A stretch of 44,318 nucleotides of DNA from a virus. The notes below the pieces were generated by a model. It did no database searches. It saw nothing but the letters and a program-made list of their open reading frames with translations, and was not told the origin of the DNA. Of the stretch, positions 6,482-13,382 are shown piece by piece (within the stretch, counting starts at the first letter, position 1; each line of letters opens with the position of its first letter). Location: positions 1 through 44,318 of IMG/VR virus record IMGVR_UViG_3300034158_000052. The stretch is one strand, 5' to 3'. The position numbers and the translations under genes were made by a program.

Positions 6482-6865
6482 TTAGGCCGCTTGCCGCAGC
6501 GGCAGGTCGCTAAAATCCAAATCACTCAGGACGATCCGGGCCAGGGCGTTGTCGAGCGACGCCTCGATGAACTCCAGGGCGGGCGTGGCCTGGCGCCGGT
6601 AGCGCCGATCAGCTACCGCGTCCTCCAAGGCGCGGACGACCTCGGCGACGGTGATCTGCTCCGGGAAGCGCGCCAGCACGTAGCCGCCACCGGGGCCGCG
6701 CAGACCAATCACCAGGTTCGCCGCTCTCAGGTCGGCGAAGATCTGCTCGAGGTAGCTGAACGAACAGTGGATGCGCTCCGCGAGGAGGTTCAGCGTGACC
6801 CGCTCGCCGTCGTGGGCGAGGTGGAACAGGGCCAGCAGGGCGTATTGGTGGCGGGCTTTGAGCAT
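6482..6865 (-). CDS. Rrf2-family transcription regulator
   Basis: This 127-residue protein matches Rrf2/IscR-type regulators along residues 1-85: QYALLALFHLA, LNLLAERIHCSFSYLEQIFADLRAANLV as the winged helix-turn-helix, and RGPGGGY (56-62), the family wing signature. Known members sense Fe-S clusters, nitric oxide or redox state. The three clustered cysteines that hold the cluster in IscR are absent here. The only Cys is residue 34, inside the HTH region, so cluster sensing is unlikely in the usual form. Such regulators are rare on phages. It sits in the early operon between small genes. Confidence 0.85.
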   Translation of the reverse strand: MLKARHQYALLALFHLAHDGERVTLNLLAERIHCSFSYLEQIFADLRAANLVIGLRGPGGGYVLARFPEQITVAEVVRALEDAVADRRYRRQATPALEFIEASLDNALARIVLSDLDFSDLPLRQAA

Positions 6866-6893
6866 GGTGTTGGTCTCGTGAATTGGATGGCGG

Positions 6894-7094
6894 TTATTGA
6901 TCCGACTGCTGATTGAATCGACGTGAAAGCGAAATCAGGCATACCAGCCGCCGCGCCATTTCGTGCGGCATGCCGTGATCGGTGAAGCCGCCGAGCGGGA
7001 CATCACGAAACACCATGTCGAGAAAAGCTAACCACTGGCAATCCTCCGGGCGCGGGTCGCCAGCATTGATGCGGCGCTCAAGCGGCGTTGGCAT
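6894..7094 (-). CDS. Hypothetical protein, 66 residues
   Basis: The start at 7094 (MPTPLERRINAGDPRPED) is preferred because the longer frame to 7124 overlaps the upstream gene by 47 bp. The sequence RPEDCQWLAFLDMVFRDVPLG resembles small helical phage proteins, but I cannot name a family. It overlaps the upstream gene by 17 bp. Confidence 0.5.
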   Translation of the reverse strand: MPTPLERRINAGDPRPEDCQWLAFLDMVFRDVPLGGFTDHGMPHEMARRLVCLISLSRRFNQQSDQ

Positions 7095-7470
7095 GCGCGG
7101 CTCTCCGATGGAATTCATCGGCATACTGATCGACCATCTGCCAGAGCGACGCCTTGATGTCCGAATAGGATTCGCGGCGCCGGATCATCTGCGACAGCGC
7201 ATCAGACATGGCGAATTTGAGCGTCTGAACGTGGTACAGCATCGGCTCCGGCATTTCCTGAATCTTGCAGCCGTACCGCAGCGTGATCCGCCGCGCGGAC
7301 GAGATCATGATGCCCTTCAAGCTGTCTTCCTTCGGCCCATTCCCATCGGCATCCTGATAGCCGTTCAGCGTTGACACCACTTCCATCAAAGCGGTTTGCG
7401 CCGATGCTTCGGCGGTCAGCGCGATCTGTCGCCGGTTCTGCTCGATCGTGAGTGACTTCGATTTACTCAT
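7078..7470 (-). CDS. Hypothetical protein, 130 residues
   Basis: Starts MSKSKSLTIEQNRRQIAL. The ATG at 7470 overlaps the upstream stop by 8 bp and is preferred over the upstream ATG at 7485. The protein is mostly helical with a basic patch (SARRITLRYGC) and ends HRRAAHANAA. It directly follows the DUF3102-like gene, so the two may work together. Function unknown. Confidence 0.6.
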   Translation of the reverse strand: MSKSKSLTIEQNRRQIALTAEASAQTALMEVVSTLNGYQDADGNGPKEDSLKGIMISSARRITLRYGCKIQEMPEPMLYHVQTLKFAMSDALSQMIRRRESYSDIKASLWQMVDQYADEFHRRAAHANAA

Positions 7471-8476
7471 GCGGCAAGGCTCCACGTAATGCCAACTGAA
7501 TCATGTCTGCCAGTTGGCGAATCTTTTGCGCGCCGTGCTCCCATTCGCGAATGATCGCTTCCGGGGGCGTCGGGCATTTGCTGGGGTCGAAGGCATCGCC
7601 AATGAACACGGCGATTTCATTGATGTCATGGTCGATCTTGGAGATCAGTGGGCGGTGATGGGCAATCGCCTTGTTCGCGCCTTCCATCGGTGTCAGTTGG
7701 CTTTTCAGGAAATCAATCCGTTGCTCAATGGAAACCAATTGCGCCTCTTTGGCGTCGAGTGACGATTGCTGTTCGCGGAGCTTGTTTTGAACCCCGCGTT
7801 GAATCGCGTCCTCCCGCTCGCGCTTGAGGCTCTTAATGGACTCCTTGAGCTTGTCCGCTTCTTCCTTGGCCTTGCTGACTTCCAGGCGGGTTTCGAGGAT
7901 CTTCGCTTCGGCCAGCTTGTCGGCTTCGGCGGCAAGGGTGCGGCGCAGGGTGGCCGCTTCGCCCTGGGCGATTTGGGCTTTCTGCTCGGCTTCGGTTTTG
8001 GCTTTCTTTTCGGCGATGGCTTGGGCGCGCCAGCTTTCTTTGTCGCGATCCGCAATAACCCGCGCTTCCGCTTCAGCCTTGGCGTTGGCTTCCGCCGCTT
8101 CGCGGGCTAGGCGCTCTTTGGCGGTTTCCAGTTCGAGCGCGGACTGATCGACGGGCGGCTTTTCTTCAGTGAGGAGTTCGAGGGCAGCGCGGATGCTGGG
8201 GGCTTTGAAATCCGCAGCGCGCTGCGGATTTGAGGCGACCCGGATATATGCTTGCGCAGTCCTTTCGCTGAACTCAATCGCCCCGCTCTCCTGCTGGGCC
8301 TTCAACCAGGGCAACCACTCGCCGTGGGCCAAGCCCGCCTTGACCTGCAACAGCAGCAGGCCGCAGTTGACGGCGTGCTGAACGGCCTCACTCGCCTTGC
8401 TCTGCGAAAGTCGATATTCAAGGTTGATCTGTTCCACCGTTGGCACGGTAGCGATCGGTAACGCCAAGTCTTGCAT
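7463..8476 (-). CDS. DUF3102-like coiled-coil protein, first gene of the leftward operon
   Basis: The product has 337 residues and starts MQDLALPIATVPTVEQINLE. The ATG at 8476 has GGAG nine bases upstream, while a longer frame to 8539 lacks a site and runs into the operator. The N-terminal 100 residues (CGLLLLQVKAGLAHGEWLPWL, FSERTAQAYIRVA) match the DUF3102-type domain of phage and plasmid proteins. Residues about 120-270 form a long charged coiled coil (TAKERLAREAAEANAKAEAE). A helical C-terminus follows. Being first after the leftward promoter, it is made early. The role is not known. Confidence 0.75.
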   Translation of the reverse strand: MQDLALPIATVPTVEQINLEYRLSQSKASEAVQHAVNCGLLLLQVKAGLAHGEWLPWLKAQQESGAIEFSERTAQAYIRVASNPQRAADFKAPSIRAALELLTEEKPPVDQSALELETAKERLAREAAEANAKAEAEARVIADRDKESWRAQAIAEKKAKTEAEQKAQIAQGEAATLRRTLAAEADKLAEAKILETRLEVSKAKEEADKLKESIKSLKREREDAIQRGVQNKLREQQSSLDAKEAQLVSIEQRIDFLKSQLTPMEGANKAIAHHRPLISKIDHDINEIAVFIGDAFDPSKCPTPPEAIIREWEHGAQKIRQLADMIQLALRGALPHE

Positions 8477-8509
8477 CGAGGTCTCCCCGTTGGCCGCTGG
8501 GTGGCGGTG

Positions 8510-8570
8510 TGTGCCGTTTTTTATGTGCCGATTAAGCACTTGAGGGGAACCTTAGTGCCTTTTCGGCACA
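8510..8570 (-). promoter_or_regulatory. Left operators and leftward early promoter
   Basis: Two 17-bp palindromes share the form TGTGCCG-nnn-CGGCACA: 8524-8540 (tgtgccgattaagcact) and 8554-8570 (agtgccttttcggcaca). A single half-site, TGTGCCG, lies at 8510-8516. On the minus strand TTGACG (8577-8572) and TAAGGT (8554-8549) are separated by 17 bp. The second operator fills almost exactly that spacer, so repressor binding would block RNA polymerase as at lambda PL. The centres of the two operators are 30 bp apart. Confidence 0.75.
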
Positions 8571-8579
8571 ACGTCAAGC

Positions 8580-8609
8580 AAAAAAATAGCCGCCGTGAAG
8601 GCAGCTATT
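8580..8609 (-). terminator. Intrinsic terminator of the repressor gene
   Basis: Inverted arms 8585-8594 and 8600-8609 (AATAGCYGCC type, one mismatch) enclose a five-base loop. On the minus strand they are followed by a run of T (8586-8580). It lies 27 bp past the repressor stop codon and insulates the repressor transcript from the leftward promoter that begins just beyond. Confidence 0.75.
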
Positions 8610-8635
8610 TTGGTACTTCGAGAATGGTTTGGTTT

Positions 8636-8971
8636 TTATCTTGGCACGGATCGTGACTGTAATATTAGTTCACGTATTGCACCTTTGACATTCGCGGGGA
8701 GTTGATTATAGGCGTCCGCTACCTCGAAAGTTTCTTCGTCCCAATCCTCAACACGCTCATCTCCAAACGCAAGCCATGCGCGCGGGACTTCGAGCGCATG
8801 TGCTAATTTCCCTAGCTGCTTCGGCATTCTGGTTGTTCCCGACTCTGTTTTGGCAATGACATCGCGACTCACGCCAGAATGTAGCGCTAAATCCTCCTGG
8901 CGCCAATTCTTGTGCTCTCGCGCCCATTTTAAACGCGCCCCCAGTGTTTTTAACTTCGGAAATGTAGACAT
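8636..8971 (-). CDS. Phage repressor, short XRE-type HTH protein
   Basis: The 111-residue protein has an XRE helix-turn-helix at residues 8-66 (LGARLKWAREHKNWRQEDLA, HSGVSRDVIAKTESG) and a helical C-terminus, with no LexA-like peptidase domain. It lies between the two operator clusters, on the opposite strand to the Cro-like gene, which identifies it as the lysogeny repressor. The ATG at 8971 has GGGAG seven bases upstream. The frame to 9103 would run through the operators. Lacking the self-cleaving domain, it should not respond to RecA directly. Induction through the antirepressors is therefore plausible, as an inference. Confidence 0.85.
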   Translation of the reverse strand: MSTFPKLKTLGARLKWAREHKNWRQEDLALHSGVSRDVIAKTESGTTRMPKQLGKLAHALEVPRAWLAFGDERVEDWDEETFEVADAYNQLPANVKGAIRELILQSRSVPR

Positions 8972-9023
8972 TTTGTTCTCCCATGGCGGGAATCGCTCCA
9001 GTGCTGCTTTTCGGCTATTGGTC

Positions 9024-9104
9024 AGCATATCGTTGCGCCCTTTTCGGCACATGTCATGAGAAGAATCGGCACATCGCGCTTGCGTTATGTGCCGTTTCGA
9101 CACA
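9024..9104. promoter_or_regulatory. Right operators with divergent repressor and Cro promoters
   Basis: A palindrome TGTGCCGTTTCGACACA lies at 9088-9104 and CGGCACA half-sites lie at 9045-9051 and 9067-9073, matching the left operators. On the minus strand TATGCT (9029-9024) can be the -10 of the repressor gene, with the operator half-site over its -35 region. On the plus strand the palindrome ends just before AACTAT (9105-9110), a poor but correctly placed -10. That would start the Cro-like mRNA at or next to its ATG. Confidence 0.6.
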
Positions 9105-9114
9105 AACTATCTAC

Positions 9115-9357
9115 ATGAACACATCACAAGCAGCACTCGCTCGGGCGATCACGGTCGCGGGCGGGCCAACCGCCTTAGCACGCAGCCTGAGCAAACTTCT
9201 TCAAAAAGAGGTCAGGCATTACGCCGTCTGCAAGTGGGGACGGGCGCGCATCCCAGCCGAATATGTGCTCGCCATCGAGCAGGCCACAGGCGTCTCTCGC
9301 CACGACCTCCGCCCGGACATCTTCGGACCGGCCCCCGCCACCCGCGAGGCCGCCTGA
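9115..9357 (+). CDS. Cro-like regulator of the YdaS family
   Basis: The product has 80 residues. The ALARAITVAGGPTALARSL start, WGRARIPAEYVLAIEQATGVSRHDLRPDIFG region and length match YdaS/Cro-like HTH proteins encoded opposite phage repressors. It should bind the shared operators and shut off the repressor or early promoters. No Shine-Dalgarno sequence precedes the ATG, and the putative -10 ends five bases before it, so the message may be leaderless. It is the first gene of the rightward operon and overlaps the next start by one base (TGATGA). Confidence 0.85.
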   Translation: MNTSQAALARAITVAGGPTALARSLSKLLQKEVRHYAVCKWGRARIPAEYVLAIEQATGVSRHDLRPDIFGPAPATREAA

Positions 9358-9584
9358 TGACCGTGTGGCACTTCCAGCACCCCGACCACGATGACCTGCC
9401 GCTCGACGGACAGCGCGTGCTGGCGTTCTGGTCCGGGGTCGGGGCGATGGTCGCGTACCACGACGCCCGGACCCAGGAGTGGTACACCGTGCCGCCGCAC
9501 GAGGCGCCCGGAGTCCCCGCGCTGGCGCCCGATGCCTGGATGCCGCTCCCGCCTCCGCCCGAAATTCCGAACGGGGACGCTTGA
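9357..9584 (+). CDS. DUF551-like small phage protein
   Basis: This 75-residue protein begins MTVWHFQHPDHDDLPLDGQR and ends APDAWMPLPPPPEIPNGDA. The pattern of a short beta domain that describes a working quantity (VLAFWSGVGAMVAYHD) and finishes with WMPLPxPP resembles the DUF551 family of phage proteins, whose function is not known. It starts one base inside the Cro-like stop, so it is coupled to it. Confidence 0.6.
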   Translation: MTVWHFQHPDHDDLPLDGQRVLAFWSGVGAMVAYHDARTQEWYTVPPHEAPGVPALAPDAWMPLPPPPEIPNGDA

Positions 9585-9612
9585 TGTCCCCGACGACCGG
9601 CCGGTTTAATCC

Positions 9613-9897
9613 ATGAGCACCATGGCTTATTCAAAGGCCCGGACCGGTCGTCGCCCCTTTCCACTCCCCGCCCCGAGAACTCGCATGAAGGAACCGGCAG
9701 ACCACGAAGTTCGGCTGTGGCTTAAGGGCTCGCAATACATCGCCCTCCGCCACCTGGCCGACCTGGACGAGCGCGGGCTATCCGCCTATGTCCGGCGCCT
9801 GGTGGAACAGCATCTGGACACAGTATCGGCGGCAATGGCAGCCGAAGACAGCGGCGGGTGCGGGTCTGGAGCGGGGCCGGAGGACGGCAGGGGATGA
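9613..9897 (+). CDS. Hypothetical protein with ribbon-helix-helix-like segment
   Basis: Up to 94 residues. The stretch HEVRLWLKGSQYIALRHLA then SAYVRRLVEQHLD has the strand-helix-helix order of ribbon-helix-helix DNA-binding proteins. The start is uncertain, since neither the ATG at 9613 nor the one at 9685 (MKEPADHEVRL) has a strong ribosome binding site. If 9685 is used the protein has 70 residues and is almost only the RHH-like part. Regulatory function is inferred. Confidence 0.5.
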   Translation: MSTMAYSKARTGRRPFPLPAPRTRMKEPADHEVRLWLKGSQYIALRHLADLDERGLSAYVRRLVEQHLDTVSAAMAAEDSGGCGSGAGPEDGRG

Positions 9898-10115
9898 CGA
9901 CTCAGGGGATAACTACTCAGAGGACGATGACGCCATTGACCAGCCTGATGCGGGCCAAGGCGATCCAACTCGACGCCAGTGCCGGCGGGGTCGGTCGGCG
10001 CGGGCACTATCGGCAGGCGTACGAATTGATCCGTCTGGCGCAGCTCCTGCGCGAAGCGGCGGCGCAACTGGAGGCGTGGGAGCAGGGCGCCCCGCCGCCG
10101 GAGACGGCGCCATGA
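9894..10115 (+). CDS. Hypothetical protein, 73 residues
   Basis: Starts MTTQGITTQRTMTPLTSLM with GGAGG nine bases upstream, overlapping the previous stop by ATGA. The middle (GRRGHYRQAYELIRLAQLLREAAAQLE) forms predicted helices. No family is recognised. It belongs to the chain of small coupled genes that precede the replication genes. Confidence 0.5.
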   Translation: MTTQGITTQRTMTPLTSLMRAKAIQLDASAGGVGRRGHYRQAYELIRLAQLLREAAAQLEAWEQGAPPPETAP

Positions 10116-10492
10116 GCGTGACCCCGCACTCCCTCGGCGCGGTCCTGGGCGCGGTCCAGATCATGGGCATCCTGCAATCGGGGCCGACCGCTGGCGAATT
10201 GGTGTACCTCGTGAAACACACCTGCTGCGGTGCCGTGGTCGAGATGACCCATCGCCAGGTGGCGAACCGCCACGCCAACGGCGTGCGGTTCTGCCAGCCG
10301 TGCGGCGTCAAATTCCAGGTGGACAATCGCCGGCCGGCACGGACGAAACCGGCCCCGGACATCCGGGGGCAGCGCTTACGCCCGCCCGGCAGCTTCACCC
10401 TCATCGCGGACCTGCCCGTGGCGCAACGGCCACGGCCACGCATCACCGACGCCGACATCGAGCGCCACCTGGCGCGGGTGTTTCCGTGGTGA
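10112..10492 (+). CDS. Zinc-ribbon-like protein, 126 residues
   Basis: Starts MSVTPHSLGAVLGAVQIMG. It contains HTCCGAVVEMTH and then FCQPCG about 20 residues later, a C-x-x-C style pair that suggests a small zinc ribbon. The basic region RRPARTKPAPDIRGQRL follows, and the end is ITDADIERHLARVFPW. It overlaps both neighbours (ATGA and GTGA). Nucleic acid binding is plausible but not shown. Confidence 0.55.
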   Translation: MSVTPHSLGAVLGAVQIMGILQSGPTAGELVYLVKHTCCGAVVEMTHRQVANRHANGVRFCQPCGVKFQVDNRRPARTKPAPDIRGQRLRPPGSFTLIADLPVAQRPRPRITDADIERHLARVFPW

Positions 10493-10722
10493 GCACCTGC
10501 CGCTGCGATACCTGCTGTCCCGACGCCCCGGCGCCGACCTGGACCGCGGCGTTCCGGCGGGACTGCCTGGCGCGCTATGTCGCCGCTTTGCCCACCCTGG
10601 ACGACCAGCGCGCCTTTCTGGACGCCTGGTTCAGGCGCCATGGGAAGGCCGCGACCGCGGCGCTCAAGGATGCCGTGCGGCGGGTATGGCGGGAGGCCAG
10701 TCATGCGCACCCAATGGAATGA
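10489..10722 (+). CDS. Small phage protein with CRCDTCCP motif
   Basis: I take the GTG at 10489, which overlaps the previous stop, giving 77 residues. The motif CRCDTCCPDAPAPTWTAAFRR followed by ALPTLDDQRAFLDAWFRRHG recurs in small phage proteins placed just before replication genes. Its function is unknown. The cysteines may bind a metal. The end overlaps the replication initiator gene by 20 bp. Confidence 0.55.
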   Translation: MSTCRCDTCCPDAPAPTWTAAFRRDCLARYVAALPTLDDQRAFLDAWFRRHGKAATAALKDAVRRVWREASHAHPME

Positions 10723-11596
10723 GGCCGAGGATGACGCCCTGCATGGTCTGCCCTGGATCGCGCAACTGGTCTATCTGCGGGCGCTGCGCCCGTACATGGA
10801 TTACGCCACCGGGACGGTCGGGATGAAACGTGGCGTCTCGCTCAAGAGTATCGCGGAAATGCTCCACGTCGAGCACGGGCAGGGGCGCCGCGACTACGGC
10901 GACCCAACGCCGAAAGCGGTCAGGTACGCCCTCGAACTTCTGGAGCGTGAGGGCCTGATTGAGCGGATCGCGGCCGATCGTCAGCTCGTTTTTCACTTGC
11001 CCTTGGCTGATACGGATTCGTCCGTCTCGGATAAGTGGGGCAGACGTGGGGCAGACGTGGGGCAGACCAAGCAGGGCAGACCGGAATCCAGTGCTGACGC
11101 GGGACAGCAGGAGAAGCAGGGCAGACGTGGGGCAGACCACGACCGGGCGAAGTGGGGCACTCCTCCGGTATCCGATATGCCGGAGGAAGAAGATGGAGCT
11201 AAAGCTCCATTGTGTGGCGCCGCCCAAAAATCGCGCTTCGGCGAGTTTTGGGACGCCTGGCCGACCGGGCAACGCAAACGCGATCGGCACAAAGCCATGC
11301 AAGCCTGGCAACGCCACCGTCTCGACGCACTGGCCGACATGATCATCACCGACGTGACGCGCCGGGCGACGGACGACCAGCAGTGGCTGCGCGGCTACGC
11401 CCCACTGCCCACGACCTACCTCAACGGCCGGCGCTGGGAGGATGAGTTCGCGGCGCCGACCCCGCACCGCGCCACGGTCGACGGGAAAGCCGCCCTGACC
11501 GAACGCAACCGTTCCGTGCTGGATTCATGGCTGAACCATGACGCGCCGCCCACCGCTGACATCATCGAGGGAGTTTTCAACCGTGAATCATCCTGA
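10703..11596 (+). CDS. Replication initiator (lambda O / DnaT-like) containing the origin
   Basis: The product has 297 residues. The N-terminal part (WNEAEDDALHGLPWIAQLVYLRALRPYMDYATG, then AVRYALELLEREGLIERI) is a winged-helix replication domain of the type found in O-like phage initiators. The C-terminal part (FWDAWPTGQRKRDRHKAMQAW, QQWLRGYAPLPTTYLNGRRWEDE) matches the region shared with primosomal loaders such as DnaT. The linker, residues about 110-165, is low complexity because its DNA is a set of 11-bp iterons. As in lambda O, the initiator would bind repeats inside its own gene. The next gene is helicase-loader-like. Confidence 0.8.
   Translation: MRTQWNEAEDDALHGLPWIAQLVYLRALRPYMDYATGTVGMKRGVSLKSIAEMLHVEHGQGRRDYGDPTPKAVRYALELLEREGLIERIAADRQLVFHLPLADTDSSVSDKWGRRGADVGQTKQGRPESSADAGQQEKQGRRGADHDRAKWGTPPVSDMPEEEDGAKAPLCGAAQKSRFGEFWDAWPTGQRKRDRHKAMQAWQRHRLDALADMIITDVTRRATDDQQWLRGYAPLPTTYLNGRRWEDEFAAPTPHRATVDGKAALTERNRSVLDSWLNHDAPPTADIIEGVFNRESS
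11035..11210 (+). other. Putative replication origin: iterons and two palindromes
   Basis: Three tandem copies of GTGGGGCAGAC occupy 11035-11067 and a fourth exact copy lies at 11127-11137. Variants GCAGGGCAGAC occur near 11071-11081 and 11116-11126, and a partial GTGGGGCAC ends at 11159. Directly after them are a 27-bp hairpin (11161-11187, arms TCCTCCGG/CCGGAGGA) and a perfect 8-bp palindrome around AA (11193-11210). The set lies inside the initiator gene, as does the lambda origin inside O. Confidence 0.7.
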
Positions 11597-12380
11597 TCGT
11601 GGCGAGTTCGCTACCGCGCTGGCTGGCCTGATGGACCTGTACGCCCGCCCACTCTCGCCGGCCTCGATCACGCTCTGGTGGGGCGCCTTCGCGCCGTACC
11701 CCTTGCCAGCGGTCAAGGCGGCCTTCTCGCGCTATGTCCAGGACCCTGACCAGGGTCGCTATCCGCCCACCCCGGCGGCGGTGCTGGGCTGTCTGCCGTC
11801 GACCGGACCGGCGCGGTTATCCGCCGACGAAGCCTGGGCGCTGGCGCTCGGGACCTTCGACGAGGCGGCGACCGTCTGCGCCACCGACGAGATGCTGGAA
11901 GCGGTGGCGGTCGCGGCGCCAGTGTGGGCGGGTGGCGACAAGATCGGGGCGCGCATGGCCTTCAAGGGCGCCTACGAGCGGATCGTCGCCCAGCGGCGCG
12001 CGGCGGGGACGCCCCCGCGCTGGTCCCTGTCGCTGGGCTGGGACGCCGAGCAGCGCGCCCAGGTGGCCCAGGAGGCGCTCCGGCTCGCACGGCTGCCGCT
12101 GGAGCAGGTGCAGGCCTATCTGCCCGCACCGCCCGCGGCCGGACCAGCCGCCGCGGTGGCGGGACTGTTGACCGGGAAGGTGGTCGACTTCCCGGCGCCG
12201 ACGGAGGCCCCCGCGCGCCAGCGGCTGGCGGCGTTGCGGGCCGTGATCGCGGGCGCCGCGCGGCCGTCACCGGACCGCGACCCGGCGGCCGAACGGCAGG
12301 ATTTCGCCCAGCGCCAGCGTGAAGCCACCGCCGCCCTGGAGCGGTTGCAGGCCGAGCGCGAGATCCGGGAGACGGCGTGA
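11583..12380 (+). CDS. Helicase-loader-like replication protein
   Basis: The product has 265 residues from the GTG at 11583, with GGGAG about ten bases upstream. A longer frame starts at 11538 inside the initiator gene. The N-terminal region (FATALAGLMDLYARPLSPASITLWWGAFAPYPLPAVKAAFSRYV, then YPPTPAAVLGCL) is the pattern of phage proteins encoded after the initiator and thought to load or regulate DnaB. The C-terminal 80 residues are Ala/Arg-rich and helical. No Walker motif is present, so it is unlike DnaC. Role inferred from pattern and order. Confidence 0.6.
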   Translation: MNHPDRGEFATALAGLMDLYARPLSPASITLWWGAFAPYPLPAVKAAFSRYVQDPDQGRYPPTPAAVLGCLPSTGPARLSADEAWALALGTFDEAATVCATDEMLEAVAVAAPVWAGGDKIGARMAFKGAYERIVAQRRAAGTPPRWSLSLGWDAEQRAQVAQEALRLARLPLEQVQAYLPAPPAAGPAAAVAGLLTGKVVDFPAPTEAPARQRLAALRAVIAGAARPSPDRDPAAERQDFAQRQREATAALERLQAEREIRETA

Positions 12381-12538
12381 TGCGGCTCACCTGCCGCAGT
12401 TGCGCCCACTACCGCCCGCGGCGCTGCGCCGCGGGCCGCTTCTGGGAGTTCCCGTCGGCGCGGGATGGCGGCCAGCAATGCCGGTGGTTCAGCTATGAGC
12501 TAGGCAGTGACGAAGCGGAAGACGAGGACCACGCATGA
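12380..12538 (+). CDS. Four-cysteine small protein, 52 residues
   Basis: Begins MRLTCRSCAHYRPRRCAAG, with two further Cys-bearing turns (RRC, QQC) and an acidic tail (SDEAEDEDHA). The C-x-x-C...C...C spacing suggests a zinc-binding domain. Its ATG overlaps the loader stop and its TGA overlaps the rusA start. Similar tiny C4 proteins are common beside phage replication genes. Function unknown. Confidence 0.55.
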   Translation: MRLTCRSCAHYRPRRCAAGRFWEFPSARDGGQQCRWFSYELGSDEAEDEDHA

Positions 12539-12930
12539 CCCGGCTCCTGCTCCCCTATCCCATCGCCGCCAATCGATTGTGGCGGGTGGTGGACGGGCGG
12601 ATCGTGCTGTCGGCCGCGGCCAAAGCCTGGAAGCAGGAGGTGGCCCTGCGGCTGCTGGTGGCCGGGGTGCGCCGCCCGCTTGCCGGCCCCGTCGGCGTCG
12701 AGATGACCCTCCACCCGCGCACCACCCAGTCCGGGCGCGCCAGCGACACCCGGCTGGACGTCGACGCCCCGATCAAGCTCACCCTCGACGCCCTGCAGGG
12801 CCTCGCCTACGCCAACGACAAGCAGGTCACCCAGGTCACGTCCCGGATCGGGACGCCCCTCCCCGACGGCGGCTTGAGCGTATCCATCTCTCCCCTTCAG
12901 GAAACCCCATGCCCAACCACGCCTCTGTGA
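12535..12930 (+). CDS. rusA: RusA-type Holliday junction resolvase
   Basis: A 131-residue endonuclease that cuts four-way junctions and branched phage DNA before packaging. The active-site acids fit RusA: D75 and D77 in RLDVDAPIK, with K81 four residues on, and D95 in AYANDKQV, the same spacing as the catalytic set of E. coli RusA. It begins MTRLLLPYPIAANRLWR, typical of the family. The end overlaps the SSB start by 22 bp, so the two are co-translated. Confidence 0.85.
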   Translation: MTRLLLPYPIAANRLWRVVDGRIVLSAAAKAWKQEVALRLLVAGVRRPLAGPVGVEMTLHPRTTQSGRASDTRLDVDAPIKLTLDALQGLAYANDKQVTQVTSRIGTPLPDGGLSVSISPLQETPCPTTPL

Positions 12931-13373
12931 CCCTCGCCGGCCATCTCGGCAAAAATCCCGAGACCCGCACCACCCCCGGCGGCGAGTCGGTGACCAGCTT
13001 CAGCCTGGCGACCACCGTCAACCGCAACCGCGAGACCGAGCGCACTACCTGGTGGAACTGCAGCGCCTGGGGCAAGCGCGGCGAAACCATCGCCAACTAT
13101 CTGCACAAGGGCGATCCGCTCCTGGTGACGGGTGAGCCGAGCCTGCGCAAATACCAGACCCAGGACGGGCGCGACGGCGTGAGCCTGGAGGTCAACGCTC
13201 AGGGCTTCTCCTTCCTCGGCGGCAAGGACCGTGATCAAAGCCACCAGGAGCCCCATAGCGACGCTGGCGGGGGCGAGGCGCGCCAACCACCCGACCGGGA
13301 GCGGCAGGCAGCATCCAGGGCCGCCCAGGCGCCGAGCGGGAATCCGGACTTCAACGATGACATCCCGTTTTGA
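12909..13373 (+). CDS. ssb: Single-stranded DNA-binding protein
   Basis: This 154-residue protein has an OB fold at residues 1-110 (NHASVTLAGHLGKNPETR, WWNCSAWGKRGETIANYLHKGD, VTGEPSLRKYQTQDG). A disordered linker follows, and the acidic tip DFNDDIPF is the conserved SSB tail that recruits host repair and replication proteins. It protects single strands formed in replication and by the RecE-like nuclease. It follows rusA in the replication operon. Confidence 0.9.
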   Translation: MPNHASVTLAGHLGKNPETRTTPGGESVTSFSLATTVNRNRETERTTWWNCSAWGKRGETIANYLHKGDPLLVTGEPSLRKYQTQDGRDGVSLEVNAQGFSFLGGKDRDQSHQEPHSDAGGGEARQPPDRERQAASRAAQAPSGNPDFNDDIPF

Positions 13374-13382
13374 GGGCGGGCG

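Noticed and set aside
5342-6916. Long plus-strand frame opposite the small early genes
   Set aside because: High GC makes long antisense frames. The minus strand here has a chain of ATGA-coupled genes including a clear Rrf2 protein.
11035-11160. CRISPR array in the iteron region
   Set aside because: The 11-bp units are tandem without unique spacers and are in a coding frame. No cas gene is present.
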